This document shows, in pieces, positions 1-11,520 of a DNA stretch of 64,000 nt. The notes below the pieces were generated by a model. It saw nothing but the letters and a program-made list of their open reading frames with translations. It did no database searches and was not told the origin of the DNA. The stretch's first letter is position 1; every line of letters begins with the position of its first letter. This stretch comes from Pegea sp. RAD2-039 (lineage: Eukaryota > Chordata > Thaliacea > Salpida > Salpidae). Location of the stretch: contig JAQGEQ010000263.1 of NCBI GenBank assembly GCA_034620365.1, positions 1,612,001-1,676,000 on the forward strand, read 5' to 3'. A program made the translations under genes and the position numbers.

Positions 1-2254
1 GTTTTATTTAATATTCTTTTGACTTAAAAACTTGTAATCTGTTAATAATTTTTAAGTCATCTCTTTTTGATTTGTCTTTTTTCTTATCCATTTCACTTAA
101 GGGTTTTAAAATCTCATTTTTTCTGTGATGTTGCTACTTCATAAATAATAGCAAATAATTGCCATAAAGATATATTTGTTTTTAGAAAACTTAAAAAACT
201 TTACATATTTTTCCGTTGTTAAATAATTTCAAAATTAAACACCAATTTAAGCAATGAAAACTTATTTGCAAATGATGTGGTTTCAAATTATTTACTTAGT
301 TTTAGTTGACATAATAATCGAGCTCAGAATATTTTATTTGCATCCACTAAACTAGTTTCTGTATTTTTCCATATCAACCTAAACTTGATCAAAAACTGCT
401 ATCTCATGCTGTCTCAAACATCTCAGTCTTTTGATATTTGAAATAGAAATTGTAGATGGCTATTGGCAAGCTTTTTTTTAAAACAGAAAATTATTTGATA
501 CTGACTTTATTAAGCTTGTTAAATATTTTGTAAGACTTAAAAACTGTTCAAAACCTATAATTAATTGAACAATACCTTAAAAAATAAAAGGTTTAGTGTA
601 TACTAAACATCAATAATGATAAAAAACGATTTGACAAAATAATTTTTCAAAGAAATTATTGCTGAAAAAATTATTTAAATTAAAAAAAACAATTGTCAAT
701 TCAAGTTATGCTACTTTGCTAATTGCAACAATCAATTTGAAATATATTTATTACAAGGTACAATCAAATTCGTTACATAGTTTGAACAAACCTTATGTGA
801 TTTTAACTGATAAATTAGCCATCACAAAATTCAAATTACTTTTTAAGGCTTTTTATCTTTTCTGTAAGTGCATTAATAAGTATGGGTAATAAAGAAGTCT
901 AAGCTTTTATTTCTTCAGGTTTTTCGTAATTATTAAAGTAATGACATTGCCTTTTCGTTTAAGTATCAAGTAATTCTAATCGTTTAATTTAAAGTATATT
1001 CTAGAAAATGATTCGAAAAGAAAATAATTTTATTATGGTCTTAGGTTTATTTACTATCCTGAAAATATCTACATTTTATTTATAAAACGAGTTTATTATA
1101 TCGAACCCTCTGGTTCAAACTTTGAAAAATTGATTATAAATAATTGATGTTATCTCTTAATTGACCTTAAGTTAAATTGACTTTTATCATATTTTAAGCT
1201 TATTCTATTGCTTTTTAAAACTATATATACTGTTTTATTTATCTTTATAGTCATGATGAGTTTGTAATGGAATATCTGTAAAAACCTTTTAAAATATAAG
1301 AAAATAAATGAATTTAAAATTGGATAAATTAGATTTCATTTTTAATCATAATTTTATTCAGTATTATAAAAGTATTTGACGTTAAGTGCTACTTTTAAAA
1401 GTATATTTTTCTAAACAGTTTTTAAAATCTATAATTTAATCAACATAGCAGGTAATTTTAAAACTATTTTAAAAAATACAATTTTCTATAATTCTAGTTT
1501 TTTATTCTCAATGTGTTGCTGACAATAAAAAGTCCAAATTTGAACGTTTATTTATTTACGTTTTGGTTTAACTTCAACGGCGTACAAAATCCCAATTACG
1601 TCAAAACTTTTATCAAAACAACTAGCTTATGTATTGCTTCATATGAAATTAGTAAACATTTTTGTGGGCCTAGTTTTTATGACTTTAACAAGGCTTATTT
1701 ACATTATGTGTCTTTAAATTTGTCAGTAATAAGTCTTCGTTTATGTGTTTGATCTGTAATATTTTTCTGGTATAAATATTGGTTTAAATGATCATTAAAT
1801 TTACGCTAATGATGTCACTTTATCTATATTTGTTTTAATTTTTTCAACAAAGTTTTTTTTTTAATGACATGCTGTTTTCTTATCAGTTTAAATTCAGTCA
1901 GTTTTTCTTGTCAATGATTGTTTGTAATTAAAACTTTCCTGTTATTAGTCAGTTTTTCTGTCTATTTGTTTTGTAAATATAATTTTTAGTGTTTTTATAT
2001 ATTGATAATTGTATCAATATTTTTTTTTTTGAATTTAAGAGGAATACAAATTTGTCTTATTACTTTTTTAAGAATTATTTTTAAGTAAAAGTTTTCTTCT
2101 CAACTTATTAAAGTTAAGATGAGTTTTTGTCTATTTTTCAAGCAACAAGTTTAATTATTCCTTGAGATTTACTGTTTTAATGATAATGTATAAATTTAAG
2201 CTTAATTTAAACTTGCTTATGTTTTAGATTATTATAGATTGATGAGAAATCAAG
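1..2254. other. AT-rich intergenic DNA upstream of PMT gene 1
   Basis: No coding exon that I can support. Open frames here (for example 659-889 and 1513-1752) are low-complexity translations without family features. The stretch holds one copy of a 322-base repeat (149-470). No clear promoter element could be picked out for the gene starting at 2255. Confidence 0.6.
149..470 (+). repeat. Dispersed repeat, copy A (inverted partner at 10101-10422)
   Basis: This 322-base segment matches the reverse complement of 10101-10422 nearly base for base, with scattered substitutions and no obvious indels. It begins TAGCAAATAATTG and ends CTATTGGCAAG followed by a T-run. No clear terminal inverted repeats, target-site duplication or coding capacity were seen. 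It could be a short non-autonomous element or SINE-like unit, or a segmental duplication. That it is duplicated is certain; the class is not. Confidence 0.92.
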
Positions 2255-5198
2255 ATGTTATCTATTGAGTTTACTAAAGTTGATTTAGATTTATTAAAAA
2301 AAAGATTATCTTTTTTTAAGAATAATAAAGTTTTGTGTTTTGGTTCAATGCCTAGGTATGTTTTAAATATTTTATTTCTTAAAATCACCAGCTAATGTAC
2401 TTATTGTCACCATAATCTTTTGTGTGTAGCAATTTTGATTTTGATCTTTTTCATAGAAATTTTATAATTAAATTTAGTAAGCTATTAATTACAAAACTGG
2501 CAGTTTCTTGAATTTTTATTTATGTTTATTTCTTGTTCAAATTATAATTTCTATTTTCCAAATGATTTGTTTTTTAGTATTTTGTGTTTTTATTATTTTG
2601 TAGTTTATTTTAAATATTTATTAAGTGTTAATTAAAAAGGTTAATTTTATAAATATTAAATGTTCTAATAGAAAGTTGAATAAAATTTTATAAGTTACTT
2701 ATTGTATAAAATACCTATGATTATAAACAATATAAGTTTTAAACTATTTTTTAACTGTTTTAAATTCAAATATGAAATATATAAACATTAACTTTTAAAT
2801 TTCATTCTTATCTAAGAATCGACTGAAATTTTCTTTGAATTGTTCTCACCAATTAAGTTGGTAATTTGAAGAAACAGGTCTGATTAAATTCATCGTTAAT
2901 CTAAACTTTGGTTATTAAAATTTCTTTTTTTTGATAATTCATTTTACTAACTTTTTTATTTTAACTTTTTAAAAACTAATTACATTTAATAAACAAAATA
3001 ATTCACTTGGATTTCTTTGCTACTTTTGTCTAAATCATTTTAATTAAATTTTACTTGCAAATTTTTGACGCTTTCACTTTTTAAGTTTCATCTTTAAAAT
3101 GGAGTAATGTTTCATTTGCTATAATTATTTTAATCATATTTCAGTGAAATTGAAAAATATCTGAAGGAGTCTGACAACAACATTACTTCATATTCAAATA
3201 ATATCAACTCAAGGTATTATAATAAAAATTATGAAAATATATTTCCCATTTAGCATGTATATATTTGTATCAACTCTATATAACTCTAACTTTTTTAGTC
3301 AATATGACCTTGTGTTATCTTTCTTCCATTTTTCTCAATGTACTGAAGAAAAATTTAATGAAATTTTGACATTTATCATGAAAAATCTGATCATTGGTGG
3401 AAAGTTTATATTCTTGGAGAAGTGCCCAAGATTTACAGGTATGTTTATCATTTTATCTTTTTACTCGCACTAAACATTAAGATTGAAATTAAGAGTAATA
3501 ATGAAGATGATAGTTAATGAAAGATATTAACTATTTATTGGTTTAAATTTTCTACTCAATCTGTTTTCAAACTATTTCAGATATTGAAGCAACTGAAAGT
3601 TTTAAGCATTCAGCTTTTTACACATCTTTTGTGGCTTCTAAATTTGTTGATTCAAATGACAAAAGCGTTTGCTTTGAGATAATTGATCAGTTTGGCTTTA
3701 ATCAATCTGTTCAGGTTTCTTATGTTATTTTTATTCTAGCTTCTTGTAGAAAAGTTTTTCTGAATGAATAATAATTTTTTATGGAAGTCTTTTTAATTAC
3801 TTTACATAATAATTGCTTTTAAGCTAGAAGTTAATTCGATGAATCAAAACAATTTTCTTCTGTTGATAAATTTACTATTTGAATTAGAATAACTTTATTA
3901 CGTTTGAAGTTTTTTAAACTTCTAATTAGACTTGTTACTACTGCAAAGATATTTTTGTTTAAATATTGGAATTGCTAAATTTACAAATAGTTCTAAAATG
4001 CTATAAATTAACAACATCCAAGAAGATATTTTATTGATAGAGTGAAGATCAATATGAGATCTCTTTCTGGTCTTTTCTTCTGACCACAAGATCAGTTGAA
4101 GATGGAAGAAAAGATTATGCGACGTTCCAACAGTACTTGGATTCATCTCGATATTCTTACTCCCATATCCTCCGATATGAGAAGATTTTTGGGGAAGATT
4201 TCGTGAGCACAGGAGGCATTGAAACTACAACTGTTAGCTCAGATCGTAGACTGCGATCCAAAGTAACCACGTGACTTACAGGACATGTGTAAGAGTTTAG
4301 GAGTGAAGCCAGGAGATGTAGTCTTGGATGTTGGATGTGGAATAGGTGGAAGTGCTTTTCATTTTGTGCAAGTAATATTTAATTGATTTTTTTTATTGGT
4401 TTAATATCTGTGAACATTTTCAGAATTATCAAGCTCATGTTCACGGATTTGATCTTTCTGCAAATATGATTGAGCTTGCCAGGAAGAAAAACCGATCTTA
4501 CAAGCTCCCAAATGTCTCATTCATCTTCTCATCTTCTTTATCTTTTATCAACTTTCTTTTCAGATCACATTTAACGTTACGGATGCTCTAAAAGTGGATT
4601 TTGAAGCAGAAACTTTTGATGTTATTTACAGCAGAGATGTAATCTTGCATATTCCTCCAAAAGACTTTCTCTTCTCACAATTCTACGTTCGTCTTCAATT
4701 ACAAGTTTCACAAAAGATATAAAGTCTTCTCATGTAGAAATGGTTGAAACCAGGAGGTCGTTTGCTGATTACTGATTACATCTGTGGTCCTTATCACTTA
4801 CATTCTGAACATTTCAAGCAGTATATAGCAGAGAGAGGGTATACTTTGCTGACTGTAGACGATTATGGAAAGGTATTTGATATACAAAATCTTCTTTCTC
4901 ACATTTTAATTCATATTCAGGCTCTTGAAAAAGCTGGTTTCAAAAATATCCAGGCCATTGACAAAACTGACCAATTTCTCACCATTCTGCAGAAAGAACT
5001 AAATAAATTTGAGTCTGAAAAAAACAGTTTTTTGAAAGTAAACTACGACTTTAAAAGTGACGAGCAATTTCTATCTGTTTCTAATTTCAGGACTTTCCCA
5101 AAAGCGATTATAATGATATAAGTGAAGGTTGGAAAGATAAATTAGAAAGATGTGGCGAAAGACATCAACGTTGGGGCTTGTTTCTTGCTCAGAAGTAG
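2255..5198 (+). CDS. PMT: Phosphoethanolamine N-methyltransferase, gene 1 (PMT-2-like: vestigial N-domain, intact C-domain)
   Basis: SAM-dependent methyltransferase of phosphocholine synthesis. Exons: 2255-2355, 3145-3213, 3299-3438, 3581-3714, 4041-4232, 4282-4371, 4424-4513, 4564-4686, 4738-4872, 4921-5037 and 5091-5198. One more small exon is expected between 2356 and 3144 (a candidate begins at 2430) but was not resolved. The C-terminal domain is complete: [14 protein letters not shown], then motif [11 protein letters not shown], then IYSRDVILH with the catalytic-type His, [14 protein letters not shown], the QY/ER/Y phosphobase-binding pattern, and an RWGLFLAQK end. The N-terminal domain is degenerate: FGSMP stands where GAGIG is expected, LEKCPR replaces FRESCF, and the first ~24 residues seen in gene 2 are missing. 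The 90, 90, 123 and 135-base exons and intron phases match gene 2, so the two are duplicates. Introns in the C-terminal half are 48-53 bases. The family call is firm; the exact N-terminus is not. Confidence 0.85.
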
Positions 5199-5265
5199 CT
5201 CCTTTTTCAATCACTCTTTCCTGATAATTGATCTTCTCTTTCATGTTACGTGTAAAAAAATTATT

Positions 5266-5271
5266 AATAAA
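5266..5271 (+). terminator. Polyadenylation signal AATAAA of PMT gene 1
   Basis: AATAAA lies 68 bases after the TAG stop of PMT gene 1 on the same strand, a normal spacing for a metazoan 3' UTR. AATAAA is common by chance in such AT-rich DNA, so only the position supports it. Confidence 0.55.
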
Positions 5272-8200
5272 AAATTACTGATAATTCGACATAACTTTGT
5301 CTTGTTCTTATAAGTTCGACCAGCTGATAATTATTCCAATTTTTTTTCATGATTCTCGTGATAGCAAATCCAAAATTTAAATATTTTGAAATTAATCAGT
5401 TTAAGAAAAATGAATTTTAGTTTTTACATTGAAATAATCATGAAAGTTCAAAAATCTTCAGTTTTCTCATGTAGATGCATTTATGTTTTATGATTAAAAA
5501 TGATTTAGATCTTTCAATTACTTTGAAGATTGTAAGTTGAAGATAAGTCTGCATTTAGTGACTAAGTTTAACAAAATAATTTTGGGATTTATTAGTAAAA
5601 GTCAATTATATTTACTTCATTAGATACACAAAATTGTTACATCTTCGAATTGTGTTGACTTCAAGAAAACTTTTATCAAAATGTTTAATACAATGATATC
5701 TAAAGAAAAGTTTATGTGATTGAAAAACACACATTGAAAAAAAGATTTTATTCCATAAAATATTGAATATGACTTAAATGTTTAACAGTTTCCACTTATG
5801 CAATAGTTAATTAGCTTTTTTAAAATCTTAGTTTGGCTCTTAAATCATGCGATTTAGCCAATGAAATCACCTGGCAAATTAAAATAGCGTTTCGTAGACG
5901 AGACTACTCTTTAAAATTTACTTTTTATCTTTTAAAATATGTTGTAATTGTGTTTTGCTTTAAGGTATATGGTCTAATATAGGTGAATGTTGAAAAACTG
6001 TTTATCTAATATTAGATGAATTTTATAGTTATACAAAGAACTATTTATTTAATGTTGCCAAATTCAGCTATCAAGTAAACCACTTGCAACAAGTTTATTT
6101 TATGGTGGTTTTTTGAAATGAAGACAAATATTATATTTCCAGACATAATGGCTCATTAAATTTTGTAATTGAAAAGTTGTGTAACTTATACTTAATTTCG
6201 GTTAATTTGAGGGTAAAGGTCAATGCAGTAGTTTATTTGACAAATAAATGGTGAATAGTACTTATAACTTTTCATATTTTGTGGTAGAGCGCAAACTAAA
6301 ATATTTCTGTTAATAGAAACATAAATATTTTTAAATCAATAATAAAAGTCAATTAAATTTTTAAGTCAAATCATTTTCCTAAAGACACGTTTAGTAATAT
6401 TGATATTTAGATGATTACGAATAAAAAAAAGCAGTTTAAATTTCATATATTAACAGTACTTATCAAGTTTTTTAAAACAGTTACAGAACAAATTATAAAA
6501 GTGTAATTTTTTTAATATACTATTTCCAGAATATTTTTGACTAATATTTCATTTATTACTTAATTAGGATAACTATGTACTTTTATGTGTTTAGTAACTA
6601 ATCTTAAATAAAATTTATGTTTAGAGCTGTAGAAAGAAAAACTATTTGTTTGTAAAGTCAAAATAAATTGCAGTAACATTTTAATATACTTTCATCAAAG
6701 GGGGTTTTTTGTCAGCTGATTAATCAATCGAAATGAAGTAGTCACATAAGCCTTTGCAACAAAGCTATGTAAAAAACCATTTTGATATATTCATGACATT
6801 ACAATGGTATATATACTGTGCCAACATTTTTACCTTTGCGATTAAAACTGTCGCATAACTTAATTGAATGACCTCACAGTAAGTTGCTATAGTATTATGT
6901 AAAATAATTTAAAGAAAATTTCTATTAGTTATATCATTATTAATATCTATGATGATTTATTTGTCTGCTTGCTTTTTCACCATTGATGGTTATTACATAT
7001 TATTCTTTTCATAATTGAAAATATTTTTCAGTAAGTGATAAGTTAGTAGTCTTGAAAAACTAAACAAAAAATTGAATTTATGTTTGATAAATTAGTTAAT
7101 TGGTCTTTAGCTTCCATTAAGAATATATTTTCTTTAAAATGTCTCAAATTGTTTAACAGCTTGAAAAATTTATCAATTATAAAATTTAATCATATATTTA
7201 TCATATTTTTTCAGTTACTAGTCATACTTTACTATTTTTTGACTAAATTTTTGAGCTAATGTTGCATTTAATTTACAAAATTTAGCTTTAAAATTGAAAA
7301 TATTCTGTTTCAAAAACTTTTATCAGCTTTACATGTTTTGATATTTGTGTAATTTTAAAAGTTAACATTTTGTTATATGATTAATATGAAAGTCTTTACA
7401 TTCGTTGTTTAATTTTTCTGTGCAAATTTGTAGTTTTTGCTTTTTAAATGTAAACTTAAAATCCTTATATTTGTTTAATTTACGTAAAAAGATAAGTAAA
7501 CAAATAAAGAGTATAATTTTTTAATATTTGTTTACTTTTTCAAACAATAAGTTGTATAAACAAAATTAAAACTACTTGAACATCAGATATAAATTACTAA
7601 CAATTTTTTAATGTTAAATATTTTTAAATTGAAGTAAAATACAAATTCATAGTATAACGTTTTGTTAGTAAAAGTTTTCAATATTAATAGCAAGTAGATA
7701 ATTTTCATTATAAATAATGTCAAAATTTTTAATTTGTTTATTAGTTTAATTTTATTTGTTTACAGAAGAAACTGTGGGTATATTTTGAAGCAATTATTTC
7801 AACAGGGGTTGTGAGAAAATTCTACGTGTTTTAGAAAAGCTTTGATAAGGTTTATTTATATCTATTTTGGCGTTTTATTAATTTCAATTTATGATAAGTT
7901 TGTACATTTATGGATATACTTTCAGTACATACACATGAAAGTTACTTAAATGTTTAAAAAATATCCTAACCTTAAAATAAACCCGGAGATTTCGTTTAAT
8001 CATAAAAATTTGCTGATAATATGTTAAATAATAAACTATTTGAAGTAAGTCATCAATTTTATTTATAAAAAGTTATTTGTTTTGTATTTCCACTTAACTA
8101 ATCTAAAAAGCTTTATGTATTTTGAAAAAATTTAGTTTTTAATCAATTATATTCAAGTAAATAATCTTTTAGCTAATTAAGTCTCAGATGGATTTTTATC

Positions 8201-8278
8201 ATATTTCTAATGACTCAAAAGTAATCAGTTATTCTGACTCATATCCTAACCTTTTAAAATGTGTTTAATCAAATTAAC

Positions 8279-8375
8279 TTTTAAACCAGATTATAATAAC
8301 TCACTCACTTTTAAACCAGATTATAATAACTCACTCACTATTAAACCAGACTATAATAACTCACTCACTTTTAAA
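8279..8375 (+). repeat. 30-base tandem repeat, about 3.2 copies
   Basis: Three consecutive 30-base units start at 8279, 8309 and 8339, differing at only a few positions, with a partial fourth unit. Each contains TAAACCAGATTATAATAACT or a near copy. Because 30 is a multiple of three, the array reads as a repetitive open frame, but nothing else suggests it is translated. It ends about 365 bases before the start codon of PMT gene 2. Confidence 0.95.
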
Positions 8376-8518
8376 TGCCAACTGATACTAAGTCAACAAA
8401 ACATCAAGATAATTATGCTATCCAAATTGTCATCACAATACAGACTTTGATTATTAGTGCTTATGTAATCCTGAAAAGGTTTTCTTGTATGTTTGCTTTG
8501 AAATTTATATAGTTGAAA

Positions 8519-8526
8519 TGACGTCA
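8519..8526 (+). promoter_or_regulatory. CRE/ATF palindrome TGACGTCA upstream of PMT gene 2
   Basis: A perfect TGACGTCA, extended to ATGACGTCAT, lies about 215 bases before the ATG at 8740 and 25 bases before a TATA-like sequence. This is the consensus for CREB/ATF bZIP factors. Sequence and position support a promoter site; function is inferred. Confidence 0.5.
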
Positions 8527-8550
8527 TTAAAAAAAGGAAACATTAAATGG

Positions 8551-8559
8551 TATAAAAAG
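8551..8559 (+). promoter_or_regulatory. TATA-like box of PMT gene 2
   Basis: TATAAAAAG sits 180 bases upstream of the start codon and just downstream of a CRE palindrome. TATA-like strings are frequent in AT-rich DNA, but this one has the canonical form with a G at the end and a GC dinucleotide following. Confidence 0.4.
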
Positions 8560-8739
8560 CGCTGATTTCAATCTTTGTCCCCTTAATGGTTCACCCATCT
8601 CATAAGCATGTGGCTGGTTTACATGAGTGTCGTTATATTGTCAACAATTTCATAGTACTTTCTAATCTATTTCTATTAACTACATCTTCAGGTTTTAATT
8701 ATATTTAGCGAGGTTGTAATCTTGAAACTAAAGATTGAA

Positions 8740-11442
8740 ATGTCGGATGAAGATCAAATGAAAGAGTTCTGGAAAGCTCACTCCATAGGAGCTAATATAC
8801 AAGAGATGATGTTGGATTCCGAGGCTGATAAGATGAGTGCAACAGAAATGGCTGAGATCTTGTCAATCATCCCTAAATATGACAATTTAAGAGTACTAGA
8901 GCTTGGAGCAGGAATTGGGTAAGTAAAGAATTTTTAGATGCTAAGAATCTTTAAAAAGGTCTTTTTAATTTCAGTCGATTTACTACTGAGCTGTGTAAAC
9001 GTGCCAAACATGTTGTTGCTGTGGACTTTATGCAAAATTTCATTGAAAAAAATCGTGAAACGAATAAAAAATTTACTAACCTGGAGTTAGTCTGTGCTGA
9101 TGTCATGGACTTACAATTTGATACTTCTAGGTTATCTATCTTTTAACAAAACTGTTTTGGCTCGCTTAGTGGTCAGTTTAAAAGATATTTCTTGATATTT
9201 TTTAGGTTTGATGTGATATTTTCAAACTGGCTTTTCATGTACATTTCTGATGAAAACATTCGTTTATTGACTTCACGGATGTTGAAATGGTTGAAAGCTG
9301 AAGGCTGCTTCTTTTTTAGAGAGTCCTGTTTCAGACCTTCAGGTATTTGTAAATATATAAATCTAAAACTAACTACTTTATACGAACGCAGGAAATATGA
9401 AACGTACAACAAATCCTACTCATTATCGAGCTCCTGTGGAATATAATGAGTTAATTACAAATGTTTGCAGTGATTCAACAGAAACTAAAAAGTTTGGATT
9501 CGAATTGATTTGGTCAAAACAGATCCTGACTTATATTAAAGTTTATATTTTTCGTTGACTTTTTTCAGCATTTATTTATTCCAAAAATTTTTAGTTAAAA
9601 AACAATGAAAACCAGATTTGTTGGTTGATGAAATCAGTTGAAAGAGACAACAAAGGTCACTCTGGATTTCAAACCTTTCAGCAATTTCTTGATCGTAAGA
9701 GATATAGTAATGAGGCAATCTCATGTTATCAGCAGATACATGGAAATGGTTTTATTGATTCGGGTAGTAGAACGAACAAGGTTTGATTGATTCATCATTT
9801 GCTTCTCAACTGACTTAATCTTATTTGTTTAGAAACTTTCATCTTTATTAAGTTTAAGGAAGAATATGAAAGTTTTGGATGTTGGATGTGGAATTGGAGG
9901 AAACTCTTTCTTTATTGCAAAAGTCTGGTCTTTTATTTTGTTAAAAATATTTAGAATGATTTTGTTTATCTTTCAGGAGTTTGACGCGAATGTCACCGCC
10001 ATCGACTTATCCATGAATTTGATCGACTCTGCCAGAAAGAAGAAAAAGGAAAACAAACTTGATAAAGTCAGTATCAAATAATTCTCTGGTCTGAAAAAAA
10101 CTTGCCAATAGCCATCTACAATTTCTATTTCAAATATCGAAAGACTGAGATGTTTGAGACAGCATGAGATAGCAGTTTTTTATCAAGTTTAGGTTGATAT
10201 GGAAAAATACAGAAACTAGTTTAGTGTATGCAAATAAAATATTCTGAGCTCGATTATTATGTCAACTAAAACTAAGTAAATAATTTGAAACCACATTATT
10301 TGCAAATAAGTTGTCATTACTTAAATTGGTGTTTAATTTTGAAATTATTTAACAACGGAAAAATATGTAAGTTTTTTTAAGTTTTCTAAAAGCAAATATA
10401 TCTTTATGACAATTATTTGCTAAGAAGTTTGAAATTGCAGCAAAAAACCAAATTGCAGAAATCTACAAAAATATTTCTGATCTGACTCAATAATAAATTA
10501 ATTGAAATTATTTCTAAGAACTTTAAAATGTGATCAGAATTGTGATTTGTATTTCTACATTGAAAGCTTTTTCAAACTAATATTTTTTAGTTAGAAAAAT
10601 TGTTTTGTAACAACTCTCGTAAATGATTTTTACTATAAGCATATTTTCACAGCTAACGTTTCATGTTGCCGATGTGACAAAAATGGAATACCCGGAAAAC
10701 ACCTTTGATGTTATCTACTCACGTGACACAATCTTTTACACAAAAGAAAAAAACAAAATGTTGAAAGACTTCTTTGTAAGTATTGTTGCAGATCTTGTGA
10801 TGTATTGATTTGATAAAAACTCAAACAATTTGTGTTTGGACAGAAATGGTTAAAACCGGACGGTAAAGTCCTCATCATCGATTATTGTTGTGCTAGTGAA
10901 GATGATCACGTGACTGCTGCTGATGTAGCTACGGAAGAAGATAACTTTTATATGATCTCTCTTGCTTCTTATAAAAAGGTATGATACGAATTCTTGCGCT
11001 GGTGCTTAAAAATATCTTTAAAATTTTAATCCTTACTATAAACATAAGAAAAAGTAATAAACTTTCATGTTGACAGTTACTGGAAACTACAGGATTTAGA
11101 ACAGTTACTTCAATGGACATCACACAAGAACTGATGCAAAGTCTTCAGAACGATCTTAATCGGAACAAATTAGTTTCTACAACTTCTAATGTAAATATTT
11201 TTGTATTTATAGTAAATTTTTATAATGAATCGTAATATTTGCTATAATTTTAATATTTTGGTCAAAAGAAAAAGTAATATGTCTTAAATCTTTTATATTT
11301 TGATGACTGATTAATTTTCTTACAAACTAATATCAAATTTCAGGCCAATATTATGGAGAAAATGAATACTGATTTGGAAAAACTCTTGAAGAAATGTAAG
11401 AGTGGGAAATTGAAATGGGGATTATTCCTAGCTTCTAAATGA
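8740..11442 (+). CDS. PMT: Phosphoethanolamine N-methyltransferase, gene 2 (PMT-1-like: intact N-domain, diverged C-domain)
   Basis: Eleven exons join in frame to 485 residues, the normal length for two-domain PMTs: 8740-8918, 8975-9130, 9206-9342, 9392-9540, 9595-9780, 9833-9922, 9977-10066, 10653-10775, 10844-10978, 11077-11190 and 11344-11442. The ATG at 8740 gives [15 protein letters not shown], the usual family start. The N-terminal domain is canonical: EMMLDSEA, motif I LELGAGIG (about 53-60), [20 protein letters not shown] and PTHYR. It should methylate phosphoethanolamine with SAM. The C-terminal domain keeps motif [11 protein letters not shown] (about 283-292) but reads YSRDTIFY where gene 1 has YSRDVILH. 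It also has YQQIHG and DSGS in place of YEKIFG and STGG, and lacks the later Tyr and Arg substrate-binding residues. Intron 10067-10652 contains repeat copy B; most other introns are 49-75 bases. Confidence 0.95.
10101..10422 (-). repeat. Dispersed repeat, copy B, inside an intron of PMT gene 2
   Basis: Reverse-complement match to 149-470 over 322 bases. It occupies most of the 586-base intron between exons 7 and 8 of PMT gene 2, where gene 1 has an intron of only 50 bases. The size difference fits insertion of this unit after the gene duplication. Copies A and B face each other across 9.6 kb that includes all of gene 1. Confidence 0.92.
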
Positions 11443-11514
11443 GTTGTTCAAACTGTAAATTTTATTTCATAAGCGTTTAAAATTGATGTTTTAATATTTC
11501 TTAAAAATTCACGC

Positions 11515-11520
11515 AATAAA
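11515..11520 (+). terminator. Polyadenylation signal AATAAA of PMT gene 2
   Basis: AATAAA lies 73 bases downstream of the TGA stop of PMT gene 2, almost the same spacing as in PMT gene 1. Confidence 0.55.

Larger units (their letters stand above)
5272..8739. other. Intergenic spacer between the two PMT genes
   Basis: About 3.5 kb of AT-rich DNA with no coding exon seen. It contains a 30-base tandem repeat (8279-8375), a CRE palindrome (8519-8526) and a TATA-like box (8551-8559), all just upstream of PMT gene 2. An AG-ended tract shortly before the start at 8740 could be a 5' UTR splice acceptor. Confidence 0.6.

Noticed and set aside
8259..8450. Repetitive protein with NNSLTFKPDY-type repeats
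   Set aside because: It is only the translation of the 30-base tandem repeat; there is no start context, signal or family.
9173..9446. Overlapping frames around PMT gene 2 exon 3
   Set aside because: The minus-strand frame is a shadow; the plus-strand one is exon 3 read into its introns.
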